From the NCBI GenBank assembly GCA_015680905.1, contig CM027381.1, positions 21,693,501-21,757,500 on the forward strand: a stretch of DNA of 64,000 nucleotides. Direction: 5' to 3'. The notes beneath the pieces were generated by a model. That model was not told where the DNA came from and searched no databases. It worked only from the letters and a program-made list of their open reading frames with translations. How positions within the stretch are numbered: position 1 is the first letter of the stretch; every line of letters starts with the position of its first letter. The position numbers and the translations under genes were made by a program. Origin of the DNA: Coptis chinensis. Taxonomy: Eukaryota; Streptophyta; Magnoliopsida; Ranunculales; Ranunculaceae. This document shows, in pieces, positions 21,445 to 33,009 of this stretch.

Positions 21445-22985
21445 GAATCGCGGGCAAGAGAGGTGAGAGACACGTGGGGCAAAGAGAGTGACCCCATTAG
21501 GCTCCCACGCCTATCAGAGGGAGAGGCAGCGGAGGGGATGAGCCCTTCGCTAACGCCATAGTGGAGCGAGCTTGGAACAAAATGAGCTGTTCCAGTTTCA
21601 CGGCCTGAGCTCACGGAGTGGGATGAGCCTTCCACGGATTAGAGATACAAAGATACATGGGGCAAAGAGAGTGACACCATTAGGCTCCCATGCCTATTAG
21701 AGGGAGAGGCAGTGGAAGGGATGAGCCATTGGCTGACGCCAGAGCCGGAGCGAGCTTGGAACAAAATGAGGTGTTCCAGTTTCACGGCCTGAGCCCGCGG
21801 AGTGGGATGGGCCCTCCGCAGATCAGAGATGTACAGGGCACAGGGGGCAAAGAAAGTGACCCCAGCAGGCTCCCACACCTATCAGAGGAAGAGGCAGCGG
21901 AGGGGATGAACATTTCGCTGACGTTAGAGTTGGAGCGAGCCTGGAACAAAGTGAGCCGTTCCAGTTCCACGGCCTGAGCCCGCGGAGTGGGATGAGCCCT
22001 CTGCGGATCAGAGATGCAAAAGACACATAGGACAAATAGAGTGACCCTATCAGTTTGCCACGACTATCAGGGGGAGAAGCAGTGGAGGGGATGAGCCCTT
22101 CACTGATGCTAAAGTGGGAGCGAGCCTGGAACAAAATGAGTCATTCCAGTTTCATGGCCTGAGCCCACGGAATAGGATGAGCCCTCTGCGGGTCAGAGAT
22201 GCAAAGGACACATGGGGAAAAGAGAGTGACCCCATCAGTTTTCCATGACTATCAGAGGGAGAGGCGGCAGAGGGGATGAGCCCTCCACTGACGCCAAAGT
22301 TGAGCGAGTCTGTAACACAATGAGTCATTCCAGTTTCACGGCCGGAGCCCGCGGAGTGGGATGAGCCCTCTGCGGGTCAGAGATGCAAAGGGCACATGGG
22401 GCAAAGAGAGTGACCCCATCAGTTTCCCACGCCTATCAGAGGGAGAGGCAGTGGAGGGGATGAGCCCTTCACTGACGCCAAAGTTGGAGTGAGCTTGGAA
22501 CAAAATGAATCGTTCCTATTTCACGGTCTGAGTTGCGGAGTGGGATGAGCCCTTCGTGAATCAGAGATACAAAGGACACATGGGGCAAAGAGAGTAGCCC
22601 TATCAGTTCCCCATGCATATTAGAGGGAGAGGTAGTGGAGGGGATGAGCCCTTCACTGACGCCAGAGTTGGAGTGAGCCTGGAGCCAAATGAGTCATTCC
22701 AGTTTCTCGGCCTAAACCCGTGGAGTGGGATGAGCCCTCCGCAGATCAGGGATGCAACAAACACATGGGCCAGAGGGAGTGACCCCATAGGATGAGCCCT
22801 TCGCGGATAAGAAATGCAAAAGGCACATAAGGCAAGGGGAGTGACTTCACCGGGCTTCCATGCCTATCAGAGGAAAAAGCAGCGGAAGGGATGAGCCTTT
22901 CGCTAAGACTAGAGCTGGGGGGAGTCGGGAACAAGGGGAGTTGTTCCAACGAGTCCTGGCAGGATCAAGCTGGGGACTAGAGACA
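21445..22985 (+). repeat. Tat-A 3'-UTR tandem array, ~185 bp x 8
   Basis: The phrase GGGGCAAAGAGAGTGACCCC and its variants starts near 21476, 21659, 21844, 22029, 22214, 22398, 22582 and 22767, a spacing of 183-187 bp. Each unit also has GATGAGCCCTTCGCTGACG and CGGAGTGGGATGAGCCC. The last unit lacks ~120 bp (next phrase at 22830). The array lies between integrase and the antisense gene, where Tat elements are known to carry variable tandem repeats that can seed satellites. Open frames inside it are by-products of the repeat. Confidence 0.93.
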
Positions 22986-23205
22986 CAGGAGACTCATAGG
23001 GAAGAAGTAGAGACATGGAAATTTACTTAAGTATTTGTTGCAAGCTAAACAAATAATCAGATGCGAAAGAGAAAGATGCCATAACACACAGGACTAAGTC
23101 AAATATCACATTCAGAGAAATAGTAGCTAATAGCCGTAAAATAAAGAGTGTAGCAAAACACAAGCTAATAAATTGCTGAAGTATCTTATTACAGACAGAA
23201 ACTTT
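22986..23205. other. Spacer between array and antisense gene
   Basis: Purine-rich on its left side, then AT-rich. No ORF. It would contain the 3' UTR of the antisense gene. Confidence 0.5.
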
Positions 23206-25600
23206 CTAAGGCTCTGGGATAGTGGACTCATTAACGAGCCTCACATTAGCGGTATCTGAGAGGGTAGCAGCTATGATCCCTTCAGAGGCTTCTTCGACTA
23301 AGGGGGTCTCTTGGGTGGTTGGATCCTGAGTAGACGGTTCGGTGGTGATGGGATGTTCGTTAAAGACCTTTTAGGCTGACACTTCTCCCCTCGTGGCATA
23401 TGGGGATTCGATCACAGGGGTGGAAGGCCCTTCAGGGAGAAGACGACGCTCCCTAATGAGTCTTTCATGCTCCTCCTGTATTTTCTTGGCCACTCGCTTC
23501 TCTGCCAAGAGCTTGAAGCGATCGTAGAGTACATTCAGGTCTGCCTGGTGATGTTGCTGGGATGCGACTGAGGCCTCTTGGTGCTTCTGGTTGAGGGCGT
23601 CCATGGCCACTTGATCTTGTTGAGTGAGAGCATCCAGGTCGAGCTGATGTTGTTGGAGGAGTACTTCCCGTTGATGGCTTAGATGCTCGTTGACCTTGTC
23701 CATATACTATTTGTGAGCCTTCTCCGTGGACTGGAGCTCATCTTGGGCCTTAACTTTGGCCAGATTGGCAGCTGCAAGCTTAGATTGAAGGTCAGCACAG
23801 GCATATCGTAGACCACCAGGGCCGTTGAACTCCTTCTCCAGGGATGCCACCTTGGTCTTGGCACTATACAGGCTGTGAATCATGAAGGAGACATTTAAGC
23901 TCACCTAGGATCAAAGAGAAAGAGGGATTAAATTTTTTTTAATGGATGAATGAGAAAGAGCGAAGACAGTACCCTCTCCCAGTTGGTGTATAGGGAAGTT
24001 CGGTGTTGATCGAATGAACCCCCGTTAGCATACACTATGTCCTTAGGCAAGTGAGCGTTGTAAAAGAGAGAAGAGGCAACGACCACATTATCAAATACTA
24101 AGTCCGCAATATTCACTCTGCGGTTGCGCACATTGAAGATAGGACAAAAGTCCTTTACTGGCGCGAGCTTAGAGGTCGGGGCAGTATTAGGAATGGGCTC
24201 TTTGCCAGACCGGCGTGGGCGGGGGGAAGAGTTAGTAGGGGAAATAGTGGTAGCAGGTTCTTCGGAGGTGGAGGTCCGCTGAGTGGAAGAGTTAGGTTCA
24301 ACAGATGTGGTGGTTCGCTATTTCTTGGGCGAAGGTTGGTCAGCGAGTGCCCGCACCTCGGCGGAGGGAACCTCCATCACCACATCTTCATCGGTATCAC
24401 TATCGAACAACTTTTGGGTGTGAACGTCCATGTTTTCAGGAGGGGAGTGTGGGGAGGTATATTGGTCGTCCCAATTGGAAATGGAGCGGTATGAAGGGAC
24501 GGCCTCTGGTGCAGAGGAGGCAGGAAGATCATGAGATTCAAGGGAGACGGGGAAATGTGTGGAGGTGTGGGGATGTTTGTGGCGGGAGGTGTGGGAGTGA
24601 GACTTTTTCTTTGGAGGAGGTGTTGCTCGGGGTTTACGTTTTTTAGGAGGTGGAGGGCGATAAAAGGGAGCTGAGAAATTGCCTATATCGCTTAGGTCGG
24701 GAACTGATAACAGGGGGGCTAGCAGTAGTAGGGTGGATACCCAGGCAGGCGGCTTGGGCGTGGCCGAGGTCGCGAAGCCTTTGAAAGATAGGGCACGAAA
24801 TGCTGGAGTAGACTTGGGACTTGGAATCCGGTCGCCAACCTACAAAATAAAGAGAAACCGCGGTCAGAGATAACATGGGGAATATATCAAAAGAGAAGGG
24901 AAGAATAGAGATACACACCGCGAGGTATGAAGGCGAGATGGTTAAAAGTTAAGTCAGAAGGAAGGTCCACGGAGAGAAATTCCCCCGATACATACAACGG
25001 GTAGTGATGTCACACTTTTTCTAAGGAGGTGACGTGAAGTAGGAAGGATTGCTTGCGAGGGCGTACACAAAAAGATTGGTATGCCACATTGACATCTTTG
25101 GTACTTTTCTTGATATAATATTGAGAAAAGATATTGCGGCTTGTGATCTTAGGGTCTCCTGTCTTATTGTACAAGTTCGCAGCGTACATAACTCTCCAAA
25201 AATTCCCTATGCCTTGGCAAGGGGGAATGTTGAAATGATTACATACCTCGACGTCCAACAAGGTGAGAGGTAACCGTAAACCGGTGACAATTTGATCCAC
25301 CATGACCACAAGGTACCCCGGACATCGGGGAACCAGGTGGGGGTAGTGGGTGATAGATGGCACGTGTTCTAAAGTGATGTCAGCTGGAATGCCGTAAGCA
25401 TCTCTAATTGCGACCAAATTAGGTCTACGGCACCGGGAGGGGGATGACAATAATGAGGCCGGACGTCCAGAGGTAGAGGGGACCGCAGCAGGGGCCGAAG
25501 GGGGTGGAGATGTTACTGTACCTGACAGGGAAAAAGAAGAGTCATCGGATTCCGAACCCGATATCGGAGAAGGAAATGAACAGATGCGAGAATTTGAATG
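23206..25600 (-). pseudogene. Antisense extra ORF of Tat-A, spliced
   Basis: Runs against the element's own genes. Exon 1 (about 25600-24919) has a Ser/Pro-rich start, then a domain like the plant putative gypsy-type transposon family (PF04195): VDQIVTGLRLPLTLLD, VEVCNHFNIPPCQ, NFWRVMYAANL. Introns are likely at 24840-24918 and 23905-23972, both with GT/AG on the minus strand. Exon 2 is Pro/Lys-rich and ends NAHLPKDIVYANGGSF; exon 3 is a long coiled coil (SLEKEFNGPGGLRYA, QREVLLQQHQLDLDAL, EEHERLIRERRLL) with stop at 23206-23208. In-frame stops (near 25010, 23706, 23371) and frameshifts show decay. The first exon's start is not fixed: no good ATG is seen. Function is unknown. Confidence 0.75.
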
Positions 25601-26083
25601 ATTTCAAATAACAGTGTAAACTAAAGAAAGAGAAGCTTAGAAAACTTACTGAGGGAAGCAAGTAGAGAAGTGAGGTGCCCGTAGAGGATGCCTAGAAGGA
25701 AAGTAAGTCACCAGAAGAAGAGAGGACGTACCCACAAACCGGAAGTTGGTTGGAAGAGAGAAAGGGGGCAAAATAGTAGAAGAGCAAGGGAAAAGTGCAA
25801 GGGGTAAAATGGGAGAGGAAGGATAAGGAGAAGAGGTTATATAGGGGAGGGGTATAAAGGTAATTTTGAAGAGTTGGGAGAACCAAAAAGACGAGACAGG
25901 GAGCCAGCCAAAAGGAGACGCATGTCAGCACAAGGTTTGAAGGCGACCAAAAACGCGCGTGATGATTACAATCAACATCACACGCAAACCAATGAGTGGA
26001 CATTAAAAGGCACAGAGAACGAGGCGGTGAGGGTTCTCGACCTCGGGTCCATAATTAGGACCGCAGAGTCGAGAAGGGGCATT
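25601..26083. other. Tat-A region before 3' LTR, antisense promoter side
   Basis: No sense ORF. It lies upstream of the antisense gene and contains on the minus strand CTATATAAC near 25838, a possible TATA box. It ends in the polypurine tract. Confidence 0.5.
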
Positions 26084-26500
26084 TGTGGTGGCTCAATTAG
26101 GGAAAGGAGGCCAGGTCAGCAGACACTGAGTGGATGCAGCGTAATAAGTTAGCCCGGAGGGCAAGGAAACATGTCCACGAATGAGACCAGGTCAGAGGGA
26201 CACCAAATAGGATGCAACATAATGATATACACCGGAGGGTAGGAGAATATAGCCGTGGAACCCTAGACCGCGGACGTGGCACATGTATGTCACAAGGGGG
26301 AACCATCAGATGGGGGGACATGTGGACGATCTAGAGAGGGGATGGAAGGGGTATAAAGAGAAGAAGATGGGGAGAGAGAAAAGGGCCACATAATAGAGAG
26401 AATAGAGAAAGGAGAGAAAAGAAAGGAAGAAGAGAAGAAAAATATTGAGTGTTTCTTGTTTTCTTAGGTAATATCTAGTAGCTTGTATTAGGTTCTTACA
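26084..26500 (+). repeat. Tat-A 3' LTR
   Basis: About 417 bp, the partner of the 5' LTR, with TATA at 26352. The bases just before it (GAGAAGGGGC) are a plausible polypurine tract. It is followed directly by the CTGCA duplication and the interrupted protease exon. Confidence 0.93.
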
Positions 26501-27406
26501 CTGCACGAGAGGCTTCCTCCTTAGTATTGCAAGTATTGTCTGCAACAGTGTAAGGATAGGTAGTTTCTGAGGCAATGCCTTTGTTGTGTTGGACAAATAG
26601 AAATGCATCATCCATTTCACCACCCTCACACCCTTGGTCCGCGCCTTTAGTATCGCAGTCAACCAATTCCTATTCGGATAAGGAGATCAACTTCCCTATT
26701 TTAAGCTGAGTAGCCCCTTCCATAGCTGCCACAGCTGAGAATGCCTAACAAGATCCTGAAATTTCACATGATTATATGAAATTAGTGAAGATCCTTTGTT
26801 TACTTCCCTGCAAGGTCACTAGTAGCAACAACAGTCATAGACTCATAGAACTTAAAATATGTACAATGACAAATAGAAAGGAAAAGGCTTCGTTGTTTCT
26901 TCTTCATTATGAAAAATTAGTCATGATCTCTTTGTACTATAATTACCACATTGGCCTTGGTCCTTGACTGGGGTTACTGTGCCTTTCTTCCTCTAGTCCA
27001 TACTAGAGGGAACTGCAGTGACATTTTCATATCTGAAAAGAGTGGCCTGGAAAGGTTTTCCTGGTGAGCAAAGTCCTCTGAATCCATTTCAAACTGCCTT
27101 AAATTCTTCATTGGTTTGGTCTGCAAACCCATTAACACTTAATATGTAGGTTCTGTTCCCAGCCCTATTCAAGGACTCAATACGTTCGACATTTTCTTTG
27201 AATATTTCAAAACGTCTGTCCTTCTCCGTTGCGCCATTGTATGCACGACCATACTGAACCATCCAGTGTTCATATCTCTCCAACATAGAAGCCCCATTGA
27301 GAGTTCGAGAAGCAGCTTGACAAGCCCATAGACTTAAAATAACTAGGACTATATTAAAAACATGGATTGATTTCCAGACTGAAGCCATTCGAGCAGCTGA
27401 AACCAA
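26501..27406 (-). pseudogene. Papain-type cysteine protease, N-terminal part
   Basis: Start at ATG 27404-27406. The first ~30 residues hold a hydrophobic signal-like segment (IVLVILSLWACQAA). Then comes an I29 inhibitor propeptide (YEHWMVQYGRAY, then RFEIFKENVERI, then NGFADQTNEEF). Exon 1 runs to GQCG; an intron of 191 bp (26756-26946) follows; exon 2 opens with the catalytic Cys (SC) and continues through SLSE, ELVDCD and [11 protein letters not shown] to EEASRA. Stops replace the expected residue after KAV, the Trp of MDW, the Trp just after the catalytic Cys, and the Gln of SEQEL. The coding sequence is then cut by Tat-A. The intron position at GQCG/SCW matches the family. Confidence 0.92.
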
Positions 27407-27469
27407 GACTTGGAATTGATGTTTGTTATGGATGTGTTTGTAGGTACACTTGAAGTCGAGTTATCCTTG

Positions 27470-27480
27470 AGTTTATATAG
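27470..27480 (-). promoter_or_regulatory. TATA box of the cysteine protease gene
   Basis: On the minus strand the sequence CTATATAAAC lies about 65-75 bp upstream of the ATG at 27406, a usual plant distance. It is the only good TATA motif in the 250 bp upstream. Confidence 0.65.
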
Positions 27481-27654
27481 ACAACTAACTTCATAAAGAT
27501 TCTAAACATTCTATATTAAAGATATCAGATATTCAATTCTGTGGTTATTTAACTTTGATGAAGATAGAATGATTAAGATCAACTTTCCAACGGCTACGGT
27601 AGACTTTATTGATTTAGACTTCAAAGTGCCGGCACCTTAGTATTAGCAGTAGAG

Positions 27655-28380
27655 ATGTGGTTAGGATAATGACAAACTATGAGTTTCTTTTTGGCCATTT
27701 AGACAACTCTGTTGGACTATGTAACAACTTAATTCACACCTATGCCAGACAGGCGCGACCATTCTTTCTCAACAGATCGCTTCTCCGTATAAAGCAACCT
27801 ACTGAGATGGGGCTGCGTGAGGGAGTAATATTCACACCTAATGAATATCAAGAACGCGTCCATCATAAGCAGAGATCTTACCAACCTCATGTCTTCGTCT
27901 TCCAAGCTCACTTCATAAGCAGCTCGCCTCATGTAGGCGATCTACTTCAGCTTGCTCCAGGGTAACGCAGGTCGAATAGATGACCTCCAGTAGAACGCTT
28001 CATCTTATGACACCATCCCTTATCCAAATGAAATAATTACTAGGGCCATACCTGTACTACCAATCACCGTAATATACGAACTACTACAACCACTCCCCAT
28101 CATTATAGAATTCCTACCAAAACCAACCTAACACTCATCCTTGATCTCAACCACACATCTGTATTGTATGTGTCAATAAACATGTTTCGCAGATCTTCAT
28201 GCTCAATGGATATAAATACCACCTACATGAACTATGTCAGACTTGATTCAACTCTCCCCCTCTGAAGTGAGAGCTTGATACGTAGGTAGTTCGCTCATAA
28301 ACAAACTCGGTCTTTCCAATTCCCAAACCCATTCTCCTTCTAACCACACTTGTAAAGTTAAACTAAAACACTCCTTTACA
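27655..28380 (+). repeat. Tat-B 5' LTR
   Basis: The right edge is fixed by TTTACA followed by the primer site. The left edge is a guess, since no second LTR is available to compare; a start near TGTGGTTAGG at 27655 would fit. A TATA box (GATATAAATACC) lies at about 28209, giving a short R/U5. Confidence 0.55.
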
Positions 28381-28381
28381 T

Positions 28382-28396
28382 TGGCGCCGTTTGTGG
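28382..28396 (+). promoter_or_regulatory. Tat-B primer-binding site
   Basis: TGGCGCCGTTTGTGG begins two bases after the LTR; its first ten bases match the complement of plant tRNA-Asp. Confidence 0.8.
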
Positions 28397-28452
28397 TCTC
28401 CATTTCTTGAGAAACCACTTCACCAAATCAAAAACCCTCAAGCCTACAAAGC

Positions 28453-29778
28453 ATGGTAAGTCTCAAAGCTCAAATCTAGAGTTTATCAAGTCAGTTAGGC
28501 ACAATGAACGAGCACATCACCCTGCTCAGGCAGGAAAATGTTGCTTTGTGAGCGCAAGTGGATGCACAACACCCAGTTGGTACCATAGCAGAGGACGATA
28601 TCAACGAAGTTAATCAGTAGATTAACGAACTGTTGCAAAAAATTGACCAGAGTTCAGTCAGGAAGGACACTACTCAGATCGTTCAAAAAATGCTCAAGAC
28701 GTACCATGTGTCCCCCTTCACTGCTGAGGTACTTAGTAAACCCTCCCTTCAAGACTTCATCCAACTGTGCTTTGCAATGTATGATGGCAGCACGTGTCCT
28801 GGTCAACACGTAGCTCGCTATATTCAAAGCCTCGCACTCTATAGTGCTCAGGAGTTCGACCATCTCCATTGCCATTTGTTTCATGTGAGTCTTAAATATG
28901 GAGCTCTCGATTGGTTCTTCTCACTCGAGCCAGACTTAATAAAAAGATTTGAGAATCTTACCAATCTATTTGTTAGCCAGCGCGTCCACAACAGGCATAA
29001 AGAGGCCGATTTAGATTCACTTTTCAAGTTGTCCCTGGGCAAAGATTAGGACATCCGCTCCTTCCTAGGTCGGTTCAAAATTGAACTGCTATGCATGGAG
29101 AGCGGCCTCAAAGAGTCCTTCACCACACTGGCATTTACCAATGCCTGCAGTGTACGCAACACGTGGCTGTCCCGTTCGCTAATGAAAGAACGTCCCGGGA
29201 CTCTGGCCGAGCTGTACACCAGAGTAGACAATTACATCAAGCTACAAGAAGGCCTGAAGCGTGAAGGCCTTATAGAAGAACAACAAGTGGCAGCGATCTC
29301 CGATGACGCCCCACCTTCCAAGAAGCCACCCAGGCAACAAGGATAGAAGTTTGGGAACAGAACGCAAAATAGCTGAGAGTTCGCTGTACTCACCTGATCT
29401 CCCATTTACATACTGGAGAAGATCAGAAAAGCTTCCTATTACCGATCTGATGTGCGGCAGCCAGAAGATTGACTAGGAAAGCCCTGCTGTGCTTTCCACA
29501 GAGCAAAGTGTCACGACACCAACGAGTGTTGGGGGGTCAAACACTACCTCCAAGACCTCGTTGAGTTGGGACATATCAAGCATTATACTAATATCGCCGA
29601 TGGCGACCTGCGCCACATGCTCATGACTCGCAGAGAGCGTAGCAGGTCTCCAGCTCGCCACAATGACCAAGCTCGCTCTAGTAGTCGAGGACGTCCCAGA
29701 GACCGCTCCCATCATGATTGTCGTCAGCATTCCTCTGACAGAGACAACGACAGAATGATCAACATGATCACCTTTTAG
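28453..29778 (+). pseudogene. Tat-B gag
   Basis: Start at ATG 28453, in frame with the rest. The N-terminal part is coiled-coil-like (NEHITLLRQENVAL). The Gag core has FIQLCFAMYDGSTCPGQHV, ARYIQSLALY, GALDWFFSLEP and SLGKD. After a stop at 29047 it continues with ELLCMESGLKESFTTLAF and ERPGTLAELYTRVDNYIKL. A zinc motif CAFHRAKCHDTNEC follows, then an Arg/Ser-rich tail (RRERSRSPARH). This Gag is the Tat-type structural protein that packages element RNA. Stops near 28477, 28546, 28618 and 29344 make it dead. Confidence 0.85.
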
Positions 29779-30210
29779 GACGATTCGGTGACGTCCACCA
29801 GAGAAAAAAGGTGACGAGTAGGTGCTCTCCAGGAAGTGTACCAGTTCTCCTCCTAGGCCGCACTTGTCCTACGCACTACAGGTCGCAGTTCAGGTGACAT
29901 AATGTTCACTGAGGCCGACCTCAACAAAGTTTGCCTCCCTCACAATGATGCCTTAGTTGTCCACATCAAAATTAGCGACTAACAGTCAAGAGCGTCTTGA
30001 TCGACCCTGGTAGCTCATGTGACGTCTGTTCTATCACACCATCAAAGAGATGAACCTGTCTAAGTCAGTCTTCATAGATCCAATAGCCCCCCTCTATGGA
30101 TTCAATGGCTCTCGAGCCGACCCGATTGGCGACATCATACTCCCCGTCTCCATTGGATCCAAGGAGGACAAAGTCAGCTTCAACACTCGTTTTAGCGTTC
30201 TGGATGTCAG
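29779..30210 (+). pseudogene. Tat-B protease, first part
   Basis: FTEADLNKVCLPHNDALV is followed by the active-site region (IDPGSSCDV) with an indel, then MNLSKSVFIDPIAPLYGFNG and SFNTRFSVLD. The frame is broken around 30000-30045. It stops at the CTCAT target duplication where Ath-2 is inserted and resumes at 35133. Confidence 0.8.
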
Positions 30211-30215
30211 CTCAT

Positions 30216-32213
30216 TGATAAGAGCCCAAAACTGTAGTCTTAACCCCTTAACAATAATACTTTTAGACCAATTATACGGGTAATAAATAAGAGTTAATGC
30301 TGATTATGTGCTTTTATGTATTCCAAGCATTGGAGTCGATTATGTGCAGAAATGTGTCACTTTTGTGAGATAAAGGAGCAAGGGTTAGTTGCTAAGGAGT
30401 TTTGTGATTAAAGACCCAGATTCAAGGAGAAAAAACCTTTTTAAAGTCCGATCAAAGCTGAAAAGTCAAAGTCAACATGGACAGAAATAACGCAAAAAAG
30501 TCAGTAGAACTTCCGAAGACTGTATCTTTGGACATAGACCTCGGAATTGGGCCTACCTTATGTAAAAACGACCGGCTTGGAAAGAGCTTTCCAATGGTCC
30601 AAGTCTTAACCCAATCAGAGGAGCAGAAGTGGACAAAAAGTCTGTTGAAGTCAAATCTAGCTGAAAAGGCCTCTGTGGACTGAAGAAATTGGGCTTTGGG
30701 CTCGATTTTTCAGCCCAAATCATGGCTCCTCAGCCCATGCACGAAAAAGTGGATCTTGTCTCCTCCATTTTAAGACACAAGACTTAACTCTTAAGCATCT
30801 AGCTTTTTAGTTAGCCATTAGCAGTTAGCCATTAGCCAATAATTTTAGATCTAGTAGTTTTTAGACTCCATTAATTAGTTTCTATTACCTTATTTTTAAT
30901 TTAGTTATTGAATCATTGATAATTCTTCATTAGATTATTAAACCCAAAACTGTTGTTTTAACCCCTTAACAATAATACTTTTAGACCAATTATGCGAGTA
31001 ATAAATAAGAGTTAATGCTGATTATGTGCTTTTATGTATTTCAAGCATTGGAGTCGATTATGTGCAGAAATATGTCACTTTTGCGAGATAAAGGAGCAAG
31101 GGTTAGTTGCTAAGGAGTTCTGTAATTAAAGACCAAGATTTAAGGAGAAAAAACCTTTTTAAAGGCCGATTTGAAGTCAAATCTAGCTGAAAAGGCCTCT
31201 GTGGACTGAAGAAATTGGGCTTTGGGCTCGATTTTTCGGCCCAAAACATGGCTCCTCAGCCCATGCACGAAAAAGTGGATCTTGTCTCCTCCATTTCAAG
31301 ACACAAGACTTAACTCTTAAGCATCTAGCTTTTTAGTTAGCCATTAGCAGTTAGCCATTAGCCAATAATTTTAGATCTAGTAGTTTTTAGACTCCATTAA
31401 TTAGTTTCTATTACCTTGTTTTTAATTTAGTTATTGAATCATTGATAATTCTTCATTAGATTAATAAAAGTAGTTAGTTATTCATAATTTTAGTTTTGGT
31501 TTATTAAATTACTTAGATCTAAATTCAGTTATTAGTTGTTAATCATTTCTTAGTTGTTAATTTAGATTTGAATTCTTGATTAGATCAATATAATAAAATT
31601 ATAATCCTTATATCATGTCTTGCTCAAATTCATATAGAAATGATAGGTTTATGAATCAAGGCTAAACCTCTATTAGAGGGGTTTAAGGAAGCCTTGATGA
31701 AAACTTGATTTGTTAGCTTAGAAATTGTCGAGATAATCTATTCAATTCTAGAAAGTAATTAGTTCACCATGAGAATGGGTTTGGTTGCTTCACATGCTAG
31801 TTATTATTTGGTAGAGATTGCCATGAATAATTAGGGATTAGAATTACCAGTTTGTTATGCGAAAGCATTGAAATTTGGATTATGACATTTCTCTGTTAGT
31901 TGATTAAGTCGAGTCAAGGTGGAATCGAATTCCCCTAATTCATTCTCTATTGCCATCATAGTATTTAGCATATTTCGATTACGTCATTTCAATTGTTGTT
32001 AGCATAGTTACATAATCATTACTCTCATGAATTTGGTAGAACCGATAATATTAGTTAGCATTAAATTCTGAAGAACTAGGAGTAAGTGCAATAGCATTGA
32101 GAGTGTAGAAAAACTTTGATAACATTAGACATAAAATAGTTTTAGTTTTACTTACGTTCGAGTTTAATCGCTTATTCGTAGGTAAAACTATCGTTTTCAA
32201 TTCTCTTTTATCA
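30216..32213 (+). repeat. Ath-2 5' LTR with internal duplication
   Basis: About 2.0 kb rather than the ~1.5 kb of its relatives. The first ~735 bp (30216-30949) recur at 30951-31465: both carry CCAAAACTGT, ATGGCTCCTCAGCCCATG and TTAGCCATTAGCAGTTAGCC. The second copy lacks ~200 bp in its middle. The join reads ATTATTAAACCCAAAAC. Confidence 0.88.
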
Positions 32214-32215
32214 AA

Positions 32216-32231
32216 TGGCGCCGCTGCCATC
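32216..32231 (+). promoter_or_regulatory. Ath-2 primer-binding site
   Basis: TGGCGCCGCTGCCATC, one mismatch from the tRNA-Asp complement over the first 13 bases. Confidence 0.85.
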
Positions 32232-32339
32232 TTTAGTTCCCTTTAAAATTGTTTTCGTTAGTATTGTTAGTCTTCCCAAAGTCCCATTAAACCCACCCAC
32301 TCTTGTTTGATTCTAACTATGGTTGTTTGCTTCAGAACT

Positions 32340-32650
32340 TATTTTTTTTCGCAGGAATACACTGAGCGCACCCAGTGCCCTTGTAGGCCAAAAGTGGAGC
32401 ACACCCCGCGCCAAAGTGTCTGGACCTCGAGTCAGACACGAGCGCACCCCACTTCCATCCTAGACAAAATCAAGGCGTAGCACGCATTGAAGTGCCTAGA
32501 CATTAGCTAAGGAACGAGCACACCCTGCACCCTCCGAAGGCTTAACCAGAGCGCACCCCGCGCCCAAAGTGCCTGGACCTCGAGTCAGACACGAGCGCAC
32601 CCTGCGCCCTTCCTAGGCTACTTTAGAGCGCACCCCGCGCCTTCTTCCGA
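32340..32650 (+). repeat. Ath-2 leader GC-rich repeats
   Basis: GAGCGCACC followed by GCGCCC or similar occurs about six times at 30-70 bp spacing, with TGCCTGGACCTCGAGTCAG between some copies. It is the same motif class as in the leaders of Ath-1, Ath-3 and Ath-4. Confidence 0.8.
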
Positions 32651-33009
32651 ATCGCCCGATTTCCACAGGTTAGTTCAAATTTCCATTACTTCAAGTTATT
32701 TAGTGTTTCTAACTTGTTACACACACTGAATTTGCGTAAACAAGACGTTATTCATAAGAGAAGCAAGGAGGCATTCAGGTACTTCTTTCTTCCACTCCTC
32801 GCATCTCCTGTTAGAGGTTTATACTAGCATATCAGGATTGTTTGAGTGTTGCCGTGTTTAGTTAAGATTGGTCTTAGCCTTGCATGAGATTAATGTCAGG
32901 CAGAAGAAAAATGCCTAACATAATCAACCGACAACGTCAACAAACACGCCTTTCTAGTATACCACTCATTACACCTCTAGCTAGTATACCACACACTCCA
33001 CCTGATATA

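Larger units (their letters stand above)
9093..26500 (+). mobile_element. Tat-A: Ty3 retrotransposon of the Tat lineage
   Basis: Two ~420 bp LTRs (TGTGGTGGCTC to TTACA) enclose gag, pol, a 3' tandem array and an antisense gene, and are flanked by a 5-bp duplication CTGCA at 9088-9092 and 26501-26505. The order protease-RT-RNase H-second RNase H-integrase, the tandem array after integrase and the antisense ORF are hallmarks of the Tat lineage. It sits inside a protease exon and itself holds Ath-1 (9971-17718). Without that insertion it is about 9.7 kb. By eye the LTRs differ at roughly 30-40 sites, so it is not recent. Confidence 0.93.

Noticed and set aside
21348..22949. Several overlapping ORFs on both strands
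   Set aside because: They lie in the 185-bp tandem array and repeat with its period; no codon signal beyond the repeat.
21445..22985. CRISPR-like array
   Set aside because: Units are directly adjacent ~185-bp copies without unique spacers, in a plant retrotransposon.
27657..27965. 102-codon ORF right of the protease promoter
   Set aside because: Lies in the presumed Tat-B 5' LTR, with no homology pattern or codon bias.
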